Assembly: GCA_024234395.1 (NCBI GenBank)
Contig: JACKOH010000002.1
Coordinates: forward strand, 1,364,001-1,428,000
DNA from: Pseudomonadales bacterium
Lineage (GTDB): Bacteria > Pseudomonadota > Gammaproteobacteria > Pseudomonadales > Pseudohongiellaceae
Length of the DNA: 64,000 nucleotides
Reading direction: 5' to 3'
Made by a program: the position numbers and the translations under genes. Position 1 is the stretch's first letter, and every line of letters starts with the position of its first letter. The notes beneath the pieces are model-generated. The model ran no database searches. It was not told the origin of the DNA and saw nothing but the letters and a program-made list of their open reading frames with translations. Positions 18,276 through 28,097 of this stretch are shown piece by piece.

Positions 18276-19715
18276 ATGTACACTTATAAAAAAACTGTAT
18301 CGCTATGTATTGGACTGGCAATTTTCTTCTTGTCGATGGGCATGGTAGCTCAGCCAGCTATTGGTGACCACACCGGGGCGGAAGTTACCTTTGCTGACGA
18401 CATTGCGCCAATTCTCTATGAGAATTGTGTCAAATGCCATCGACCAGGGGGCGTCGGCCCCATGTCGCTAGTCACATACGAAGAGGTGCAACCCTGGGCA
18501 CCTCTGATCATGCACAAGACTCAACTCCGTGACAGAATGGGTGCGATGCCGCCTTATTACCTGGAGAGAGGCATCGGCATCCAGCAGGTTAAGGATGATG
18601 AAAGGTTGTCTGAAGAGCAGATTGAAATGATTGCTTCCTGGGCCGAGCATAATGCACCCATGGGCCTACGGGAAAATATTCCACCTCCACCGGAATTCGA
18701 CGATTCCAACGCCTGGAAACTCGGGACCCCGGATCTGGTGGTTGCTCTGGATGATGTTACTGTGAAAGCTGGCGCCTCTGACTCCTGGATTGCTGGCGAC
18801 CTGGTGCCCATAGGGCTCACCGAGGATCGGTATGTCAGCGCTGTGGAGATGCGGGAAGTGAATAATGCTGATCCAGCCGCAGCAGGTGCAACGGTGGTTG
18901 GCGGACTGTATATATTCCATCATATGAGTTGGGCTACGGTAGAAGCGGAAGAGGATATTGCCAACCGTGACCTGGAACAACTCAATTGGCCTGTTCACGA
19001 ACTGGGACGTAACCCGGATATTTTTGATCCAAAAGCCGGACGGATTCTGAAGGCCGGGAGCAGTGTCATGCCAACAACCTATCACCTGCACTCTAACGGT
19101 CAGGATACCACCGGCCATATGGAGCTTGGATTTTATTTCCACCCTAAAGGCTATGAACCAGAACATAAAAGGGGCCGTATGTCGCTTGGTGATGGCATGA
19201 ACATCAGCGTTCAGGGAAATATGAAAGACCAGGAGTTACATACCTACACTGTTCTTCAGGAACATACCAAAATAAGCTCGTTCGAGCCTCATTTACACGG
19301 TCCAGGAGCAAGAATGTGTCTGGAAGCAATCTGGGGCAACCAGATTGAGACTCTGGCATGTAGCGGTTATGACCATAACTGGGTGAAGCAATATACTTTT
19401 GAGGATGACTATGCGCCCCTTCTTCCTAAAGGCACTATAGTTCATATGATCGGGTACATGGACAATACCACGGCAAATTCCAACGTCGCGGACGCCAGGA
19501 ACTGGTCGGGTTCCGGTAATGCTTCAATAACCAATATGTTTCTGCATCTAGGTCAATCTGTAACCTTGACTGACCAGCAATTTGTGCAGGAGATGGCTGA
19601 ACGCCGCGAAAGGTTGGGACTTACCGCAAACGACCATATTATTGGCTGCCCGCTGTGTTTAGCGGACCTTCTCCCACTCCCGGATATGTCCGATAGCGCA
19701 GATAGGGGAGAATAA
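18276..19715 (+). CDS. c-type cytochrome fused to PHM-like copper monooxygenase, copy B
   Basis: This 479-residue exported paralogue of the 13548-15020 product has a signal peptide over about the first 30 residues. The heme motif is C51-VK-C54-H55, then MPPYY. Candidate copper ligands are H215-H216 (IFHHM), H272 (LHSNG), H339 and H341 (EPHLHGPG) and M421 (TNMF). A CPLC motif is at 458-461. A GGAG site precedes the ATG. It is followed by its own beta-sandwich partner at 19920. The DNA is visibly more A/T-rich than module A and the proteins differ throughout, so this is an older paralogue or a separate acquisition and not a recent duplication. Confidence 0.82.
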   Translation: MYTYKKTVSLCIGLAIFFLSMGMVAQPAIGDHTGAEVTFADDIAPILYENCVKCHRPGGVGPMSLVTYEEVQPWAPLIMHKTQLRDRMGAMPPYYLERGIGIQQVKDDERLSEEQIEMIASWAEHNAPMGLRENIPPPPEFDDSNAWKLGTPDLVVALDDVTVKAGASDSWIAGDLVPIGLTEDRYVSAVEMREVNNADPAAAGATVVGGLYIFHHMSWATVEAEEDIANRDLEQLNWPVHELGRNPDIFDPKAGRILKAGSSVMPTTYHLHSNGQDTTGHMELGFYFHPKGYEPEHKRGRMSLGDGMNISVQGNMKDQELHTYTVLQEHTKISSFEPHLHGPGARMCLEAIWGNQIETLACSGYDHNWVKQYTFEDDYAPLLPKGTIVHMIGYMDNTTANSNVADARNWSGSGNASITNMFLHLGQSVTLTDQQFVQEMAERRERLGLTANDHIIGCPLCLADLLPLPDMSDSADRGE

Positions 19716-19798
19716 GCAGTTATAGTGAGAAAATAGCTCTTTCCCCCGGAAATGTTAGCTGGTTTACGTTCTTCGGGGGATTTGTGAGAAGTCTCGAT

Positions 19799-19831
19799 CC
19801 CGATCCCATAGCCCTTTGATAGGGGATCGGG
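19799..19831 (+). terminator. Hairpin after monooxygenase copy B
   Basis: CCCGATCCC (19799-19807) pairs with GGGATCGGG (19823-19831), followed by CTTCTT. It may be an intrinsic or partial terminator between the monooxygenase and its partner gene. A weaker TCCCCCG/CGGGGGA repeat lies just upstream. Confidence 0.55.
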
Positions 19832-19919
19832 CTTCTTCCGGTTGTAGATTGGAGACGAAGTAGCGGGGAGGCCAATCAACAAATATTTATTAATTTTTTA
19901 TCTTTGAGTAGAAATTATT

Positions 19920-20903
19920 ATGCTGTCAAACGTCAGAAATTATTTTAAGAAACTATGTAGTGCCGGTCCCCAGTTGTTTCCTGCACTCTCAATGTTGCTG
20001 TTGATAGGTTTTGGTTACAGTACCGCTAACGCCCAGTTTGTACCCTATTATGAAAGTGGCCAAGGTGTCGCACCGGTGTACGAAGGATGGTATGGGAATG
20101 ATGATGGTTCATACACTATGCTGTTCGGATACATGAATGAGAATTGGGAAGAAGAACTGAATGTCCCTATTGGGAATAACAACTCCTTTTCACCAGGCCC
20201 GACTGACAGAGGACAGCCGACACATTTTCTGCCACGTCGTAACCGTTATGTATTTAAAGTTAACATTCCGGCTGATTTTGGCAATAAGGAATTAATCTGG
20301 ACGCTGCTAACAAGAGAAGGCGTCACCCAAAAGGCCTACGCTTCTCTCCGCAAAGACTATTTTCTTGAGCCAATTACTATGATGTCGGAAGGCGGAACAG
20401 TTGGTGGTGGAAGCAATAATTCCGAAGACGTACAGACCAACGAACCACCCACGGTCATCCTGGAGCAGAAAATGGTGACAGCTCGGGTTGGTGTACCGTT
20501 GGAATTGGTAGCAATAGTCAAGGATGATGGTAAGCCAAATACCCGTCATTACAGGCTTGGTGCCTTCAGTGATGATGACACTCCAGAGGAGCGATTCGCC
20601 AAAGCCATGAGACCACCAATCAGAGGTACGGTGGACAGGGTTGTGGGATTGTTTTTTGGCTGGTTTGTTTACCGCGGTGAAGGAGACGTGGAATTCTCCC
20701 CTCCCCAAGGCAAATCGTGGGAAGATACCCGGGCGTTTCAGAACTCACCCTGGTCACCTTATTGGCGACCTCCTGAATTACCTGAAGACGGGCGCTGGGT
20801 ATCAACAGTCACTTTCCATCAACCCGGCACCTATGTGCTGCGCGGGCGTGCTGACGACGGCGGTTTGGTTGGTGATGCTGAACTGACTGTAGAAGTAAGG
20901 TAA
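19920..20903 (+). CDS. Secreted beta-sandwich partner protein, copy B
   Basis: This 327-residue exported homologue of the 12589-13527 product has a signal peptide ending NAQF. Shared landmarks are YEGWYGNDDGSYTMLFGYMNENWEEE, FLPRRNRY, MRPPIRGTVDRVVGLFF and the C-terminal TYVLRGRADDGG. It lies 204 bp after monooxygenase copy B on the same strand, repeating the gene order of module A. The ribosome site before the ATG at 19920 is weak. No catalytic motif is visible, so a structural, binding or electron-transfer partner role is inferred from linkage only. Confidence 0.75.
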   Translation: MLSNVRNYFKKLCSAGPQLFPALSMLLLIGFGYSTANAQFVPYYESGQGVAPVYEGWYGNDDGSYTMLFGYMNENWEEELNVPIGNNNSFSPGPTDRGQPTHFLPRRNRYVFKVNIPADFGNKELIWTLLTREGVTQKAYASLRKDYFLEPITMMSEGGTVGGGSNNSEDVQTNEPPTVILEQKMVTARVGVPLELVAIVKDDGKPNTRHYRLGAFSDDDTPEERFAKAMRPPIRGTVDRVVGLFFGWFVYRGEGDVEFSPPQGKSWEDTRAFQNSPWSPYWRPPELPEDGRWVSTVTFHQPGTYVLRGRADDGGLVGDAELTVEVR

Positions 20904-21356
20904 GTAGCCATTAGATAGATTTGTCCTGCCTTGATTATTTGTTCAGCAAATACTTGGGGCAGGCGATCTTAATTTTATTATTTGATTCACCCCAAGCAAT
21001 TTAGCCCCTAAGTCCCCTGCCCTATAGACTCCAACTTACCAAACCTCCCTGATTCTGTCGGATTTTTCGCCATAGTTAAATATTTGTCGTTTATACGTTG
21101 AGGCTTTTGATACATGTTTCCATAACCCGAGAGTTCCTGCTGTGTCAGGCCCGAGTGTGGCCCGAATTTTTACAACTACTGAATTAGTTAATGTCCTTTT
21201 CCTGTCATATTGGTTAGTCTTAATAGGGTTAAGATTTCCAACGAGGATGCGGAACCTTAAGTGAAAGAAGTTAGCCAGCTAGAAAATGAAGTCCAGAGAG
21301 GCAGCATGATAAACTTAAATTCCCACATCAGGCATAGCTCTGACTGCGGGGTACGG
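20904..21356. other. Intergenic A/T-rich stretch, no gene seen
   Basis: About 450 bp without a convincing open frame, repeat or strong hairpin. It separates partner copy B from the 3' end of the broken receptor on the opposite strand, and may contain the deletion point that removed the receptor barrel. Confidence 0.5.
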
Positions 21357-22430
21357 TCAAAATCCCGGAGTCTCAATTTGGTTCTGGGAGTATTGAAATA
21401 GCGAGTAAAATTCTAAATTATTGTTAAAGCTGTGATTAAAGGATGCATGTACACTTTCCCGCTCGCTACCCACAGTAAGTAGGTCTATCTCAGACAAGTC
21501 CTGTAGACACTTAGCATTTGGACGTAGACGATCAACAGCGTTGGTTTCCGTAGTGTAGCCTAATTGTTCGCAGAGTGGGTCGGTGTATTGAGTGCTTCCA
21601 AACGCAGCCGTTAGCTCCTGATTGACCCAGGCAGGATTGACAACCCCGCCGAAAAAATTAGCAGTCAATATATCTCTGCTGCTGAAGTCCAAAATCTAAA
21701 GTACACTCTCCAAATTTGAATCCCAATAAGAAGCATCCGTCAGTTTCACCGGTTCGGCATCAACGGGCTCAGCCGCCACTACAAAACGAGTAGCGCCGTT
21801 ATTGCTGGCCCAACCCCAGATTACGCTGGCGGTCTCGTCGACTTCACCGGATCCATCAACGGATTCCAGGTTGCCACGGACCTCCAATCCTTCAAACTCT
21901 GTGCGCAGAATAATATTGACCACACCCGCTACAGCCTCGGAACCATACAGTACAGAGCCTCCATCGGTGAGTATCTCCATACGGTCAATCATTACGAGCG
22001 GAATAGTGTTCAGGTCGAGATATTCATCGCCGCCCTTCGTCAGGGAAGCGCTGCTAACCTGCCGCTTGCCATCAACGAGAACCAATGTGGAATTGGTGCC
22101 AAGATTGCGCAGGTTTATGTTAGCTGTACCGGCGCTAGCCTCATCTTCATCGACCCCGGCAGCAACACTGGCATTGGTTGTGGAACCCGAATTCACGCTA
22201 AGGTTTTTGATGACGTTCCATACATCGGAAGCGCCGGAACTGTCAAATTCGTCACGGCCAATAATCTGAACAGGGGAGAGGGCATCGGTAGCCGAGCCCC
22301 GGATATAGGAACCTGTAACAATGATTTCTTCCAAATCACCCTGACTTTGCGCATTAATCGCCGGACTTGCCACAAGAGCAATCCCCAAAACAAGTGATTT
22401 TTGTTTGAATGCATTTACCTGGATTAACAT
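21357..22430 (-). pseudogene. TonB-dependent receptor, N-terminal remnant with in-frame stop
   Basis: The start at 22430 follows GGAGAG. A signal peptide (to INAQ) precedes the TonB-box-like LEEIIVTGSYIRG and a normal plug (LVLVDGKRQVSS, VLYGSEAVAGVVNIIL). The frame meets a TAG at 21696-21698 and continues in the same frame (ILDFSSRDILTANFFGG) until 21357. Most of the beta-barrel is missing. It is related to the receptor at 29005-31920 (both have the GSxIRxS type plug). Both the nonsense codon and the missing barrel indicate a dead gene. Confidence 0.85.
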
Positions 22431-22639
22431 GTTAGATCTCTCCATTGACTCTATTTTTACTATTAATTCTAAATATAAATTAAGAAATACTAGGAGATGC
22501 TTCATAACGCCTCACGAGACGAGCCGCGTTACGGGTGGAAATTTCCGCGGGGGTGTGGCGAGATAAGTAACGCGACCACTTTGCGAGAGACGAACAACCT
22601 TACTCTGCGTTGTCCAATTGCTTGAATTGTAATAGTCGC

Positions 22640-22705
22640 GACCTGATCTGACAGTTATCGACCCTGATGGTCGTGCATGTGTCAGATCAAGTCTGAACTA
22701 CTACA
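22640..22705. mobile_element. Solo IS481-type terminal sequence
   Basis: TGTCAGATC-(AAG)-TCTGAACTACTACA at 22680-22705, with an upstream GACCTGA...GACAG, closely matches the right end of the IS481-family fragment at 33561-33586. No transposase is adjacent, so this is a remnant end. Confidence 0.6.
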
Positions 22706-22782
22706 CTTGAATCTTTACACTTCCCCAATGAATAAAGTGGCCTCTCCTCGCTACGCCTTTATTTTGACACGTCCATATCTGT

Positions 22783-23901
22783 TTAGTGTGCAGTGTACTT
22801 GGTAAACGAACTACCCGCTATCGGCAGAGATCCCGGGCCTTCTGCCGCAAACACATTGCCATCTTCATCTACAGCAACACCTTCACCGGCAGTTCCCTGA
22901 TCACCTCGACTCTCTGACTGGTAGCCGGGAATGAACGCCACTATGCGATCTTCATTCAACGGACCAATGCGTACGCCACAATGCCAGGGCTCATGACGCA
23001 AAGGGCTAGATTCCGAATCAATGGCATAGACCATGTCATCATCAGTGATGAACAATCCACTGATACGGCCGTAGCTGTAGCGTGATTCCAAATAATTTCC
23101 GTCCTGGTCGAAAATTTCCAGTCGGTGATTGCCACGATCGGCGACCCACAGGCGACCTTGGGAATCGAATTCCAGAGCATGGGGTGTGCGAAAATCCCCG
23201 TGGGCGGTGCCAAGCTGACCCCACTCCTTAATATAAGTACCATCAGGGGAAAACTTCACTATTCGAGCGGTCATGCCATTGCGTCGGCCTTCTTCCAATG
23301 CCTGGGCCGTGAGCATGCCCTGTCCGCTGTGACCATCTGCAACGTAAATGCTGCCATCGGGCCCCACGATTACGTCATTCGGTTGGTTAAAATGGCTGCT
23401 GTCATTGCCCGGCTGGCCTGCCGTGCCTAGGCTCATTAGTAACTCACCGTCTGGGCTGAACTTGTGCACTTGATGCCCCTTTGTGCCACTGTCATTGCCC
23501 GCAAAGTCCGCCACCCATACATTGCCCTCATCATCCACGTGGATGCCATGCGGCGTTACCATCACCCCGGCACCGAAATTAGCCAGTAATTCTCCGCTGT
23601 GACGATCAAACTTAAAGATCGGCGCCACTGCGTTACTGTCACAGTTCACGCCTGGTCCGCCGGCAGAGCCGGAACCACAGCGCTCATAGCCTACAACGTG
23701 CCCGTCAGTCGGATCGATATCAATTCCTGCGGTGGAGCCCCAGGAACGTCCGGCGGGTAGCTCTCCCCAATCGTTAGTGACAACTGGATTAGGGTTGGGA
23801 AATCCTTCGCCAGTGACAATATTTCCACTCTGGCCCAGAGCGGTGTTGCACAGGAAAACTGCCACGTAGATACTGCTTATTTTTATCGCTTTGTAACGCA
23901 T
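22783..23901 (-). CDS. NHL-repeat beta-propeller related to peptidyl-alpha-hydroxyglycine amidating lyase (PAL)
   Basis: This 372-residue exported propeller has a signal peptide to about residue 23 (TALGQ). Its blades align in order with animal PAL. VTPHGIHVDDEGNVWVADF matches the PHG blade, giving zinc ligand H118. QPGNDSSHFNQPNDV matches the next blade, and RTPHALEF gives a second ligand, H241. R74 may match the catalytic Arg. The catalytic Tyr position is His191 (VADGH), and the third zinc His is absent (AGEGVAVD instead of a PHD motif). So the fold is clear but the chemistry may differ. PAL acts after PHM in peptide amidation, which makes its presence beside PHM-like genes notable. Confidence 0.75.
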   Translation of the reverse strand: MRYKAIKISSIYVAVFLCNTALGQSGNIVTGEGFPNPNPVVTNDWGELPAGRSWGSTAGIDIDPTDGHVVGYERCGSGSAGGPGVNCDSNAVAPIFKFDRHSGELLANFGAGVMVTPHGIHVDDEGNVWVADFAGNDSGTKGHQVHKFSPDGELLMSLGTAGQPGNDSSHFNQPNDVIVGPDGSIYVADGHSGQGMLTAQALEEGRRNGMTARIVKFSPDGTYIKEWGQLGTAHGDFRTPHALEFDSQGRLWVADRGNHRLEIFDQDGNYLESRYSYGRISGLFITDDDMVYAIDSESSPLRHEPWHCGVRIGPLNEDRIVAFIPGYQSESRGDQGTAGEGVAVDEDGNVFAAEGPGSLPIAGSSFTKYTAH

Positions 23902-24109
23902 GATTCATCCTCGATTTCTTCTCGTTATATCCGAGATTAGTAAACAGTTCCAAACAAGGAGTCTGATTTGGACTGAACTGATTCAAATTAGTATAACCCG
24001 ATTGTCTCCACGAATCCCTTTCCAAGTCAATGGATCCGTGCTGGTTTTTTGCTTGGATATTTTTGGTTCTCTGGTGCATTCTTCTTGTAAATAGCGAAGA
24101 AAGTCTGAT

Positions 24110-24675
24110 TCAGTCATCCAGTAGGGGGTAAAAATTACCAATTCTGACTTCGATTCCAGAACCCATAAGATTTTGTTCCAGCTCGACCAAAGTCTCGTCG
24201 ACTGTTCTACCGCCCGGCAGCGCGAAGCCTTCGTACTCCCGGTCATAGGCGCGGCGTACGTACGTCTGATCATAGTGATAAGGGTAAATCACCTCGGCTG
24301 ATAACCGTCGGGCACATTCAGCAGTTGCCTCGGGCGTCATGCGTCCCAGAGGGATATTCATAGGCAGAAAAGCCACATGGATATTTTCTAACCTCTGTAT
24401 TTCTTCGACGCACTCTGTAACCCCGGCAAAGAAGAGTCGCCTACCCCCTAATTCCACAATATATCCGTTGGCTTCCCCCTTAGGGTGGGACGGTTCTCCA
24501 AGAATAATATCGTAGGCAGCAATAGCCTCAATGCCCACTTCCGAAACTGAGATGGAATCTCCGTTTTTCAAAACTATTCCTGAAGGCCACTTTTCTTGGC
24601 CTTTCGCTGTAACGAATACCTGCGTACTTGGTTTCTTGAACATTTCTATAGCTGCGGAATCCAGGTGATGACCAG
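24110..24675 (-). pseudogene. Metallo-beta-lactamase-fold hydrolase, 5' truncated
   Basis: This is the C-terminal two thirds of an MBL-fold, UlaG-like metal-dependent hydrolase. Features are a remnant of the second metal loop (GHHLDSAAIEM), then NGYIVELGGRRLFFAGVTE, LPMN and the late histidine segment VIYPYHYDQTY. The N-terminal metal ligands are missing. The upstream side joins a truncated LysE gene within about 10 bp of 24675. The join is a deletion scar, so no functional enzyme is expected. Confidence 0.75.
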
Positions 24676-25013
24676 ATAAAACCATCAGCGAAACTTAGAG
24701 CACCAGTTTTAAGCCCTGCATCGCTATCGATTATTGGCGCAGTTGCGATCTTGAACGCTATATAGCAAATGTAAGTACTCCCAAGTATCTGTACGGTTAA
24801 GCGAAGTTCTGGAAAGCTTGCAAATAGTTTAGCCAGCCCCGCTATTGCTCCAATTATAGCTACGGCTAAACCAGCTAGTATGCCCGCTAAAAAAGGCACT
24901 CCATTTCTGAATCCGTGGCTTGCACCGGTCGCAGCTAACGCAAGAGGTGCTGGCCCCGGTGAACCCAATAAAAGGAAGGTAGTAGTTATCAGTGTGGCGA
25001 TTGCTTCTATCAT
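24676..25013 (-). pseudogene. LysE/RhtB-family exporter, 3' truncated
   Basis: This is the N-terminal part of a LysE-type amino-acid or metabolite exporter. The family SPGP motif follows the first helix (TTTFLLLGSPGPAPLAL), then three hydrophobic segments end at GALSFADGFIW. At that point the frame runs into the truncated hydrolase. The ATG at 25013 is the family-like start (MIEAIATLI). About half of the normal 200 residues remain. Confidence 0.75.
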
Positions 25014-25152
25014 GGATTGTGCTTCATGTTGGATTATTAGCAACTTTGATTCGTCAGACGGCAGAGACTGCTTGAGGCTTCAATGCGGACGATCAAAATT
25101 GTCCCTCGGACTTGCATCAGCTATGCAGCTGAGCCTCTATGTTCGATTGAGA

Positions 25153-25656
25153 TCATGGGTCAGGAGCGTCAAATTCCAAAAATTCTTGATCTATTGAAAC
25201 ATTAATTGTTGGATAGAATTCAATTGTCCTACGTGATTCAATTTGTTGATTGGAATATATTTCTATCTTTCGAACCAAGAAGTCGTGCTTACTCACCCAC
25301 ACTTTACGTGAAGAAAGGGTCGTTCCACCCGATACTACAAAACAGTCGTATCCATCGAAATGTTCATCCACCTCGCGAATAGGATTTGTGATGTCAGTGG
25401 GCTTGCGGCCTCCAATAAGGTTGGGTAATAAGAGTGCCGGTATTGCATGGGCTGACCCTCCAGAAACTCCTATGGCGCCCGCTATGCCTCTGTTCAGTGA
25501 TTCTAAATATCTGTCTTCCGGTCGGGCATAAAAATAACGCGCCAAATCGTCACCATCTTTCCATACAATATAGGCAACCCTAAACCTCTTAAAGAAAGTA
25601 CCTGCAAGTCTTTGGTATTCAAACCTGAATCTTGATGGGCGAACAAATGCCGTTGA
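25153..25656 (-). pseudogene. C-terminal fragment of a probable periplasmic LolA-like protein
   Basis: The frame is open from about 25656 (FRFEYQRLAGTFF onward) to the stop at 25153 without a start codon of normal type until an internal TTG. The end (KVWVSKHDFLVRKIEIYSN...INVSIDQEFLEFDAPDP) resembles the last strands of LolA-like periplasmic domains, but the identification is weak. The 5' side is cut where the duplicated upstream region of receptor copy 2 begins at about 25663. Confidence 0.45.
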
Positions 25657-25662
25657 AAAGGG

Positions 25663-25923
25663 CTGTATTGCAATTGGTGTTTTTTTGTAGCTTACTAAAA
25701 AGGCTCAACTCGCACAATGGGCTGAGTATTGACTTTGCGTGACACTCAAGACGACTAAACTCTCGAATTAAAGGGAGGAACCTAATACTGAAATTTACTC
25801 CGGTAGATTCAGGATATACGTCAACAGCCTGAATACGTCCTTTTTGAAACACGCTGAAATTCTTGTGGTTATCAGCGTTGCGTCGAAGTAGCCACCGATG
25901 TGATCAGCGACTTTCCGGGCAAC
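25663..25923. repeat. Second copy of the receptor upstream region
   Basis: This repeats 15376-15653 with scattered substitutions. At CTTTCCGGGCAAC it jumps directly to the sequence that in copy 1 lies about 300 bp further on, inside the plug-coding region. The start codon, signal peptide and TonB box have thus been deleted. Confidence 0.85.
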
Positions 25924-26887
25924 TCCAATCCAAATGGCAACAATGACACGGTCATTCTGCGGAATATCTCTTTCGACAGTGCCAATGGTCTGCCGACGGT
26001 GGGCCGGTTCATCGATGAGGCGAATGTCAACGCTGACCGATCCGGTTTTGGTATCACCTTCCCCATGCTTGACCTGGACCGGGTTGAGGTTTTGAAAGGG
26101 CCGCAGGGCACACTTTACGGAGAAAGTTCGATCGGCGGTGCGATCAAGTACATCACCAAGAACCCCAATCTGGTGGGCGACACGGATCTGTTTGTAGAAA
26201 CCAACGTCAACTCCATCGACGGTGGCGGCAACGGCTATCGCGTGACCGCGGCAGGCAACGTCCTCAGTACAGATACCTTCGGGCTCCGTCTTATGGGTTA
26301 CAAGGAGACCAAGCCTGGCTGGGTCGACAACGACTACTGGGGAAAAGAGGCCAACGAACAGGAGCGGGAATCCTACCGGCTGAAAGCACTTTGGGCCCCG
26401 ATCGACGCCTTTTCGGCGGACCTGCTGTATCAGCACTACGAGGCAGCTCAGGCGGCCAATGGTCGCAGTGAAACTGACTTTACGAATCATGGATTTACCG
26501 CCACCTCGATCTATGAGGACTGGGACCTGGCAACCTTGACACTGCATTGGGATATTACGCCCGAGATTTCGCTGACCAGCGCTACCAGCAAACTGGACCG
26601 AAAGGCCAACTCTCCCACCGATGTGAGCGGCTGGGTGCCGGTGGTGGAAAGGTTTTTCCCGGGCACCACCGTGTATGCGCCGCAGTTTGGTAACGAGATT
26701 ACGGTGGATCAACCAGTCGAATTGATTGGCTATGAAACTCCCGGAGTGATCGACAATATCAGCCATGAAACCCGGCTCAACGGTGTCTTTCGCGACAACA
26801 TCTACTGGACGGCCGGGTTTTACTGGAAAGATGCCGAGTACTCGGCCGATTCCGGCAGTATCTACTGGCCCGACCCGGACGCTACCG
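25924..26887 (+). pseudogene. TonB-dependent receptor copy 2, central fragment
   Basis: This is near-identical by eye to 15964-16927 of copy 1 (NPNGNNDTVILRNISF to YWPDPDATGA). The 5' end is missing through an internal deletion, and the 3' barrel is replaced at 26887 by an IS91-family transposase fragment. It cannot give a functional receptor. It is in the same orientation as copy 1, 10 kb away. Confidence 0.92.
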
Positions 26888-27760
26888 GAGCCCGTCGAAC
26901 AGCTCCACGACCTGCTGCAGCGCATCAGCCAGCGGGTGGCCTGCTTCCTGGAAAGGCGCGGCATTCTGGAACGCGATGAGGACAACAGCTACCTCACCCT
27001 GGACGACCTGGAACAGGACTCTCTCCAGGACATCCACAGCCACTCGGTCACCTACCGGGTTGCAGTAGGCCCGCAGAAAGGCCGCAATGTGTTCTGCCTG
27101 CAAGCCATCCCGCCCAAAGCTGGTCTGCCATCAGGGTCTGATCGTGTGACTAAACTGGCCGGCTTCAGTCTGCATGCCGGTGTGGCCGCCCGGGCCGACC
27201 AGCGCGACAAGGTGGAACGGCTGTGCCGCTACATCGCCCGACTCGCGATTTCGGAACAGCGCCTGTCGCTCACTCCCACCGGTAAGGTGCGTTACGAGCT
27301 GAAGACGCCATTTCGCAACGGGACTACCCATGTGATCTTCGAGCCGCTGGATTTCATCTCACGCCTGGCTGTCCTGGTGCCGAAGCCCAGGGTGAACCTG
27401 ACCCGATTCCATGGCGTCTTTGCACCCAACAGCAAACACCGGGCGCTCATCACGCCGTCCGGACGGGGCAGGGGCAGCAAGAGCACTCAGACCGCTGCCG
27501 ACACAGACGAAAGAACACCAGCCGAGCGCTATGCCGCCATGACCTGGGCCGAGCGACTGAAACGGGTGTTCCAGATCGATATCGAAACCTGCGAGAAGTG
27601 CAACGGTCCTGTCAGGATCGTCGCCTGTGTGGAAGACCCGGCGGTGATCCGGCAGATTCTGGAACATTTGAGGAAAAAGGAATCCATCGATCCCCAGGCT
27701 CAACTACCACCTGGGCGGGCACCGCCCCAGATCGAGTTGTTTGACGAAGCCAACAATTGA
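26888..27760 (+). mobile_element. IS91-family transposase, C-terminal fragment (element A)
   Basis: About 290 residues of a rolling-circle (HUH, Y2) IS91/ISCR-like transposase remain. Typical family blocks are LTPTGKVRYELKTPFRNGTTH, FEPLDFISRLAVLVPKPRVN, RFHGVFAPNSKHRAL and the late zinc-like CEKCNGPVRIVACVEDP. The N-terminal zinc domain and HUH motif are absent, because the 5' side is the receptor fragment ending at 26887. The natural stop is at 27760, and the probable ori end follows at 27920-27986. IS91-type elements transpose with variable ends and can carry neighbouring DNA. Confidence 0.9.
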
Positions 27761-27919
27761 TGACGACGAATTGATTGACTACCGGGGAGGGTAGTCGGGC
27801 TACTCTCGGCCTGGTGACGGCCAGGGCGGAACTCACACAGGAATGAACGGGTGTTGATGAGCCAATGTGGAGTGTAAGCAGTCAATTTCCCCGGGCTTTT
27901 GGGTGATAAACAGTCTGCA

Positions 27920-27986
27920 CCAGGTTCACAGTTCACCAATCTGGACAATCCCCAGTTTCGGATATACCTTTTGTTCTACTTATAAG
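27920..27986 (+). mobile_element. IS91-family ori-type end, element A
   Basis: A 67-bp sequence from CCAGGTTCACAGTTCACC to TTCTACTTATAAG ends 226 bp after the transposase stop, where the ori end of IS91/ISCR elements is expected. It recurs identically at 32762-32828. Related ends occur at 32253, 40827 and 45099. It is followed by AGTCCTTTTCGA and CTGTCAGTGTAGT, which also occur at 54502-54536. Confidence 0.7.
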
Positions 27987-28097
27987 CAGTCCTTTTCGAG
28001 ACGGAATTACTGTCAGTGTAGTTCAGTCCCGAGAGAAATTTGTCAGCGGGCCAGCGGGCTTGTCAGGGTCTGGGTCGTGGTGACTTTTTCCCCATGC

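Noticed and set aside
26765..27760. Apparent receptor-transposase fusion protein
   Set aside because: The first 41 codons are an out-of-frame reading of the receptor; the junction at 26887 is a rearrangement and not a designed fusion.
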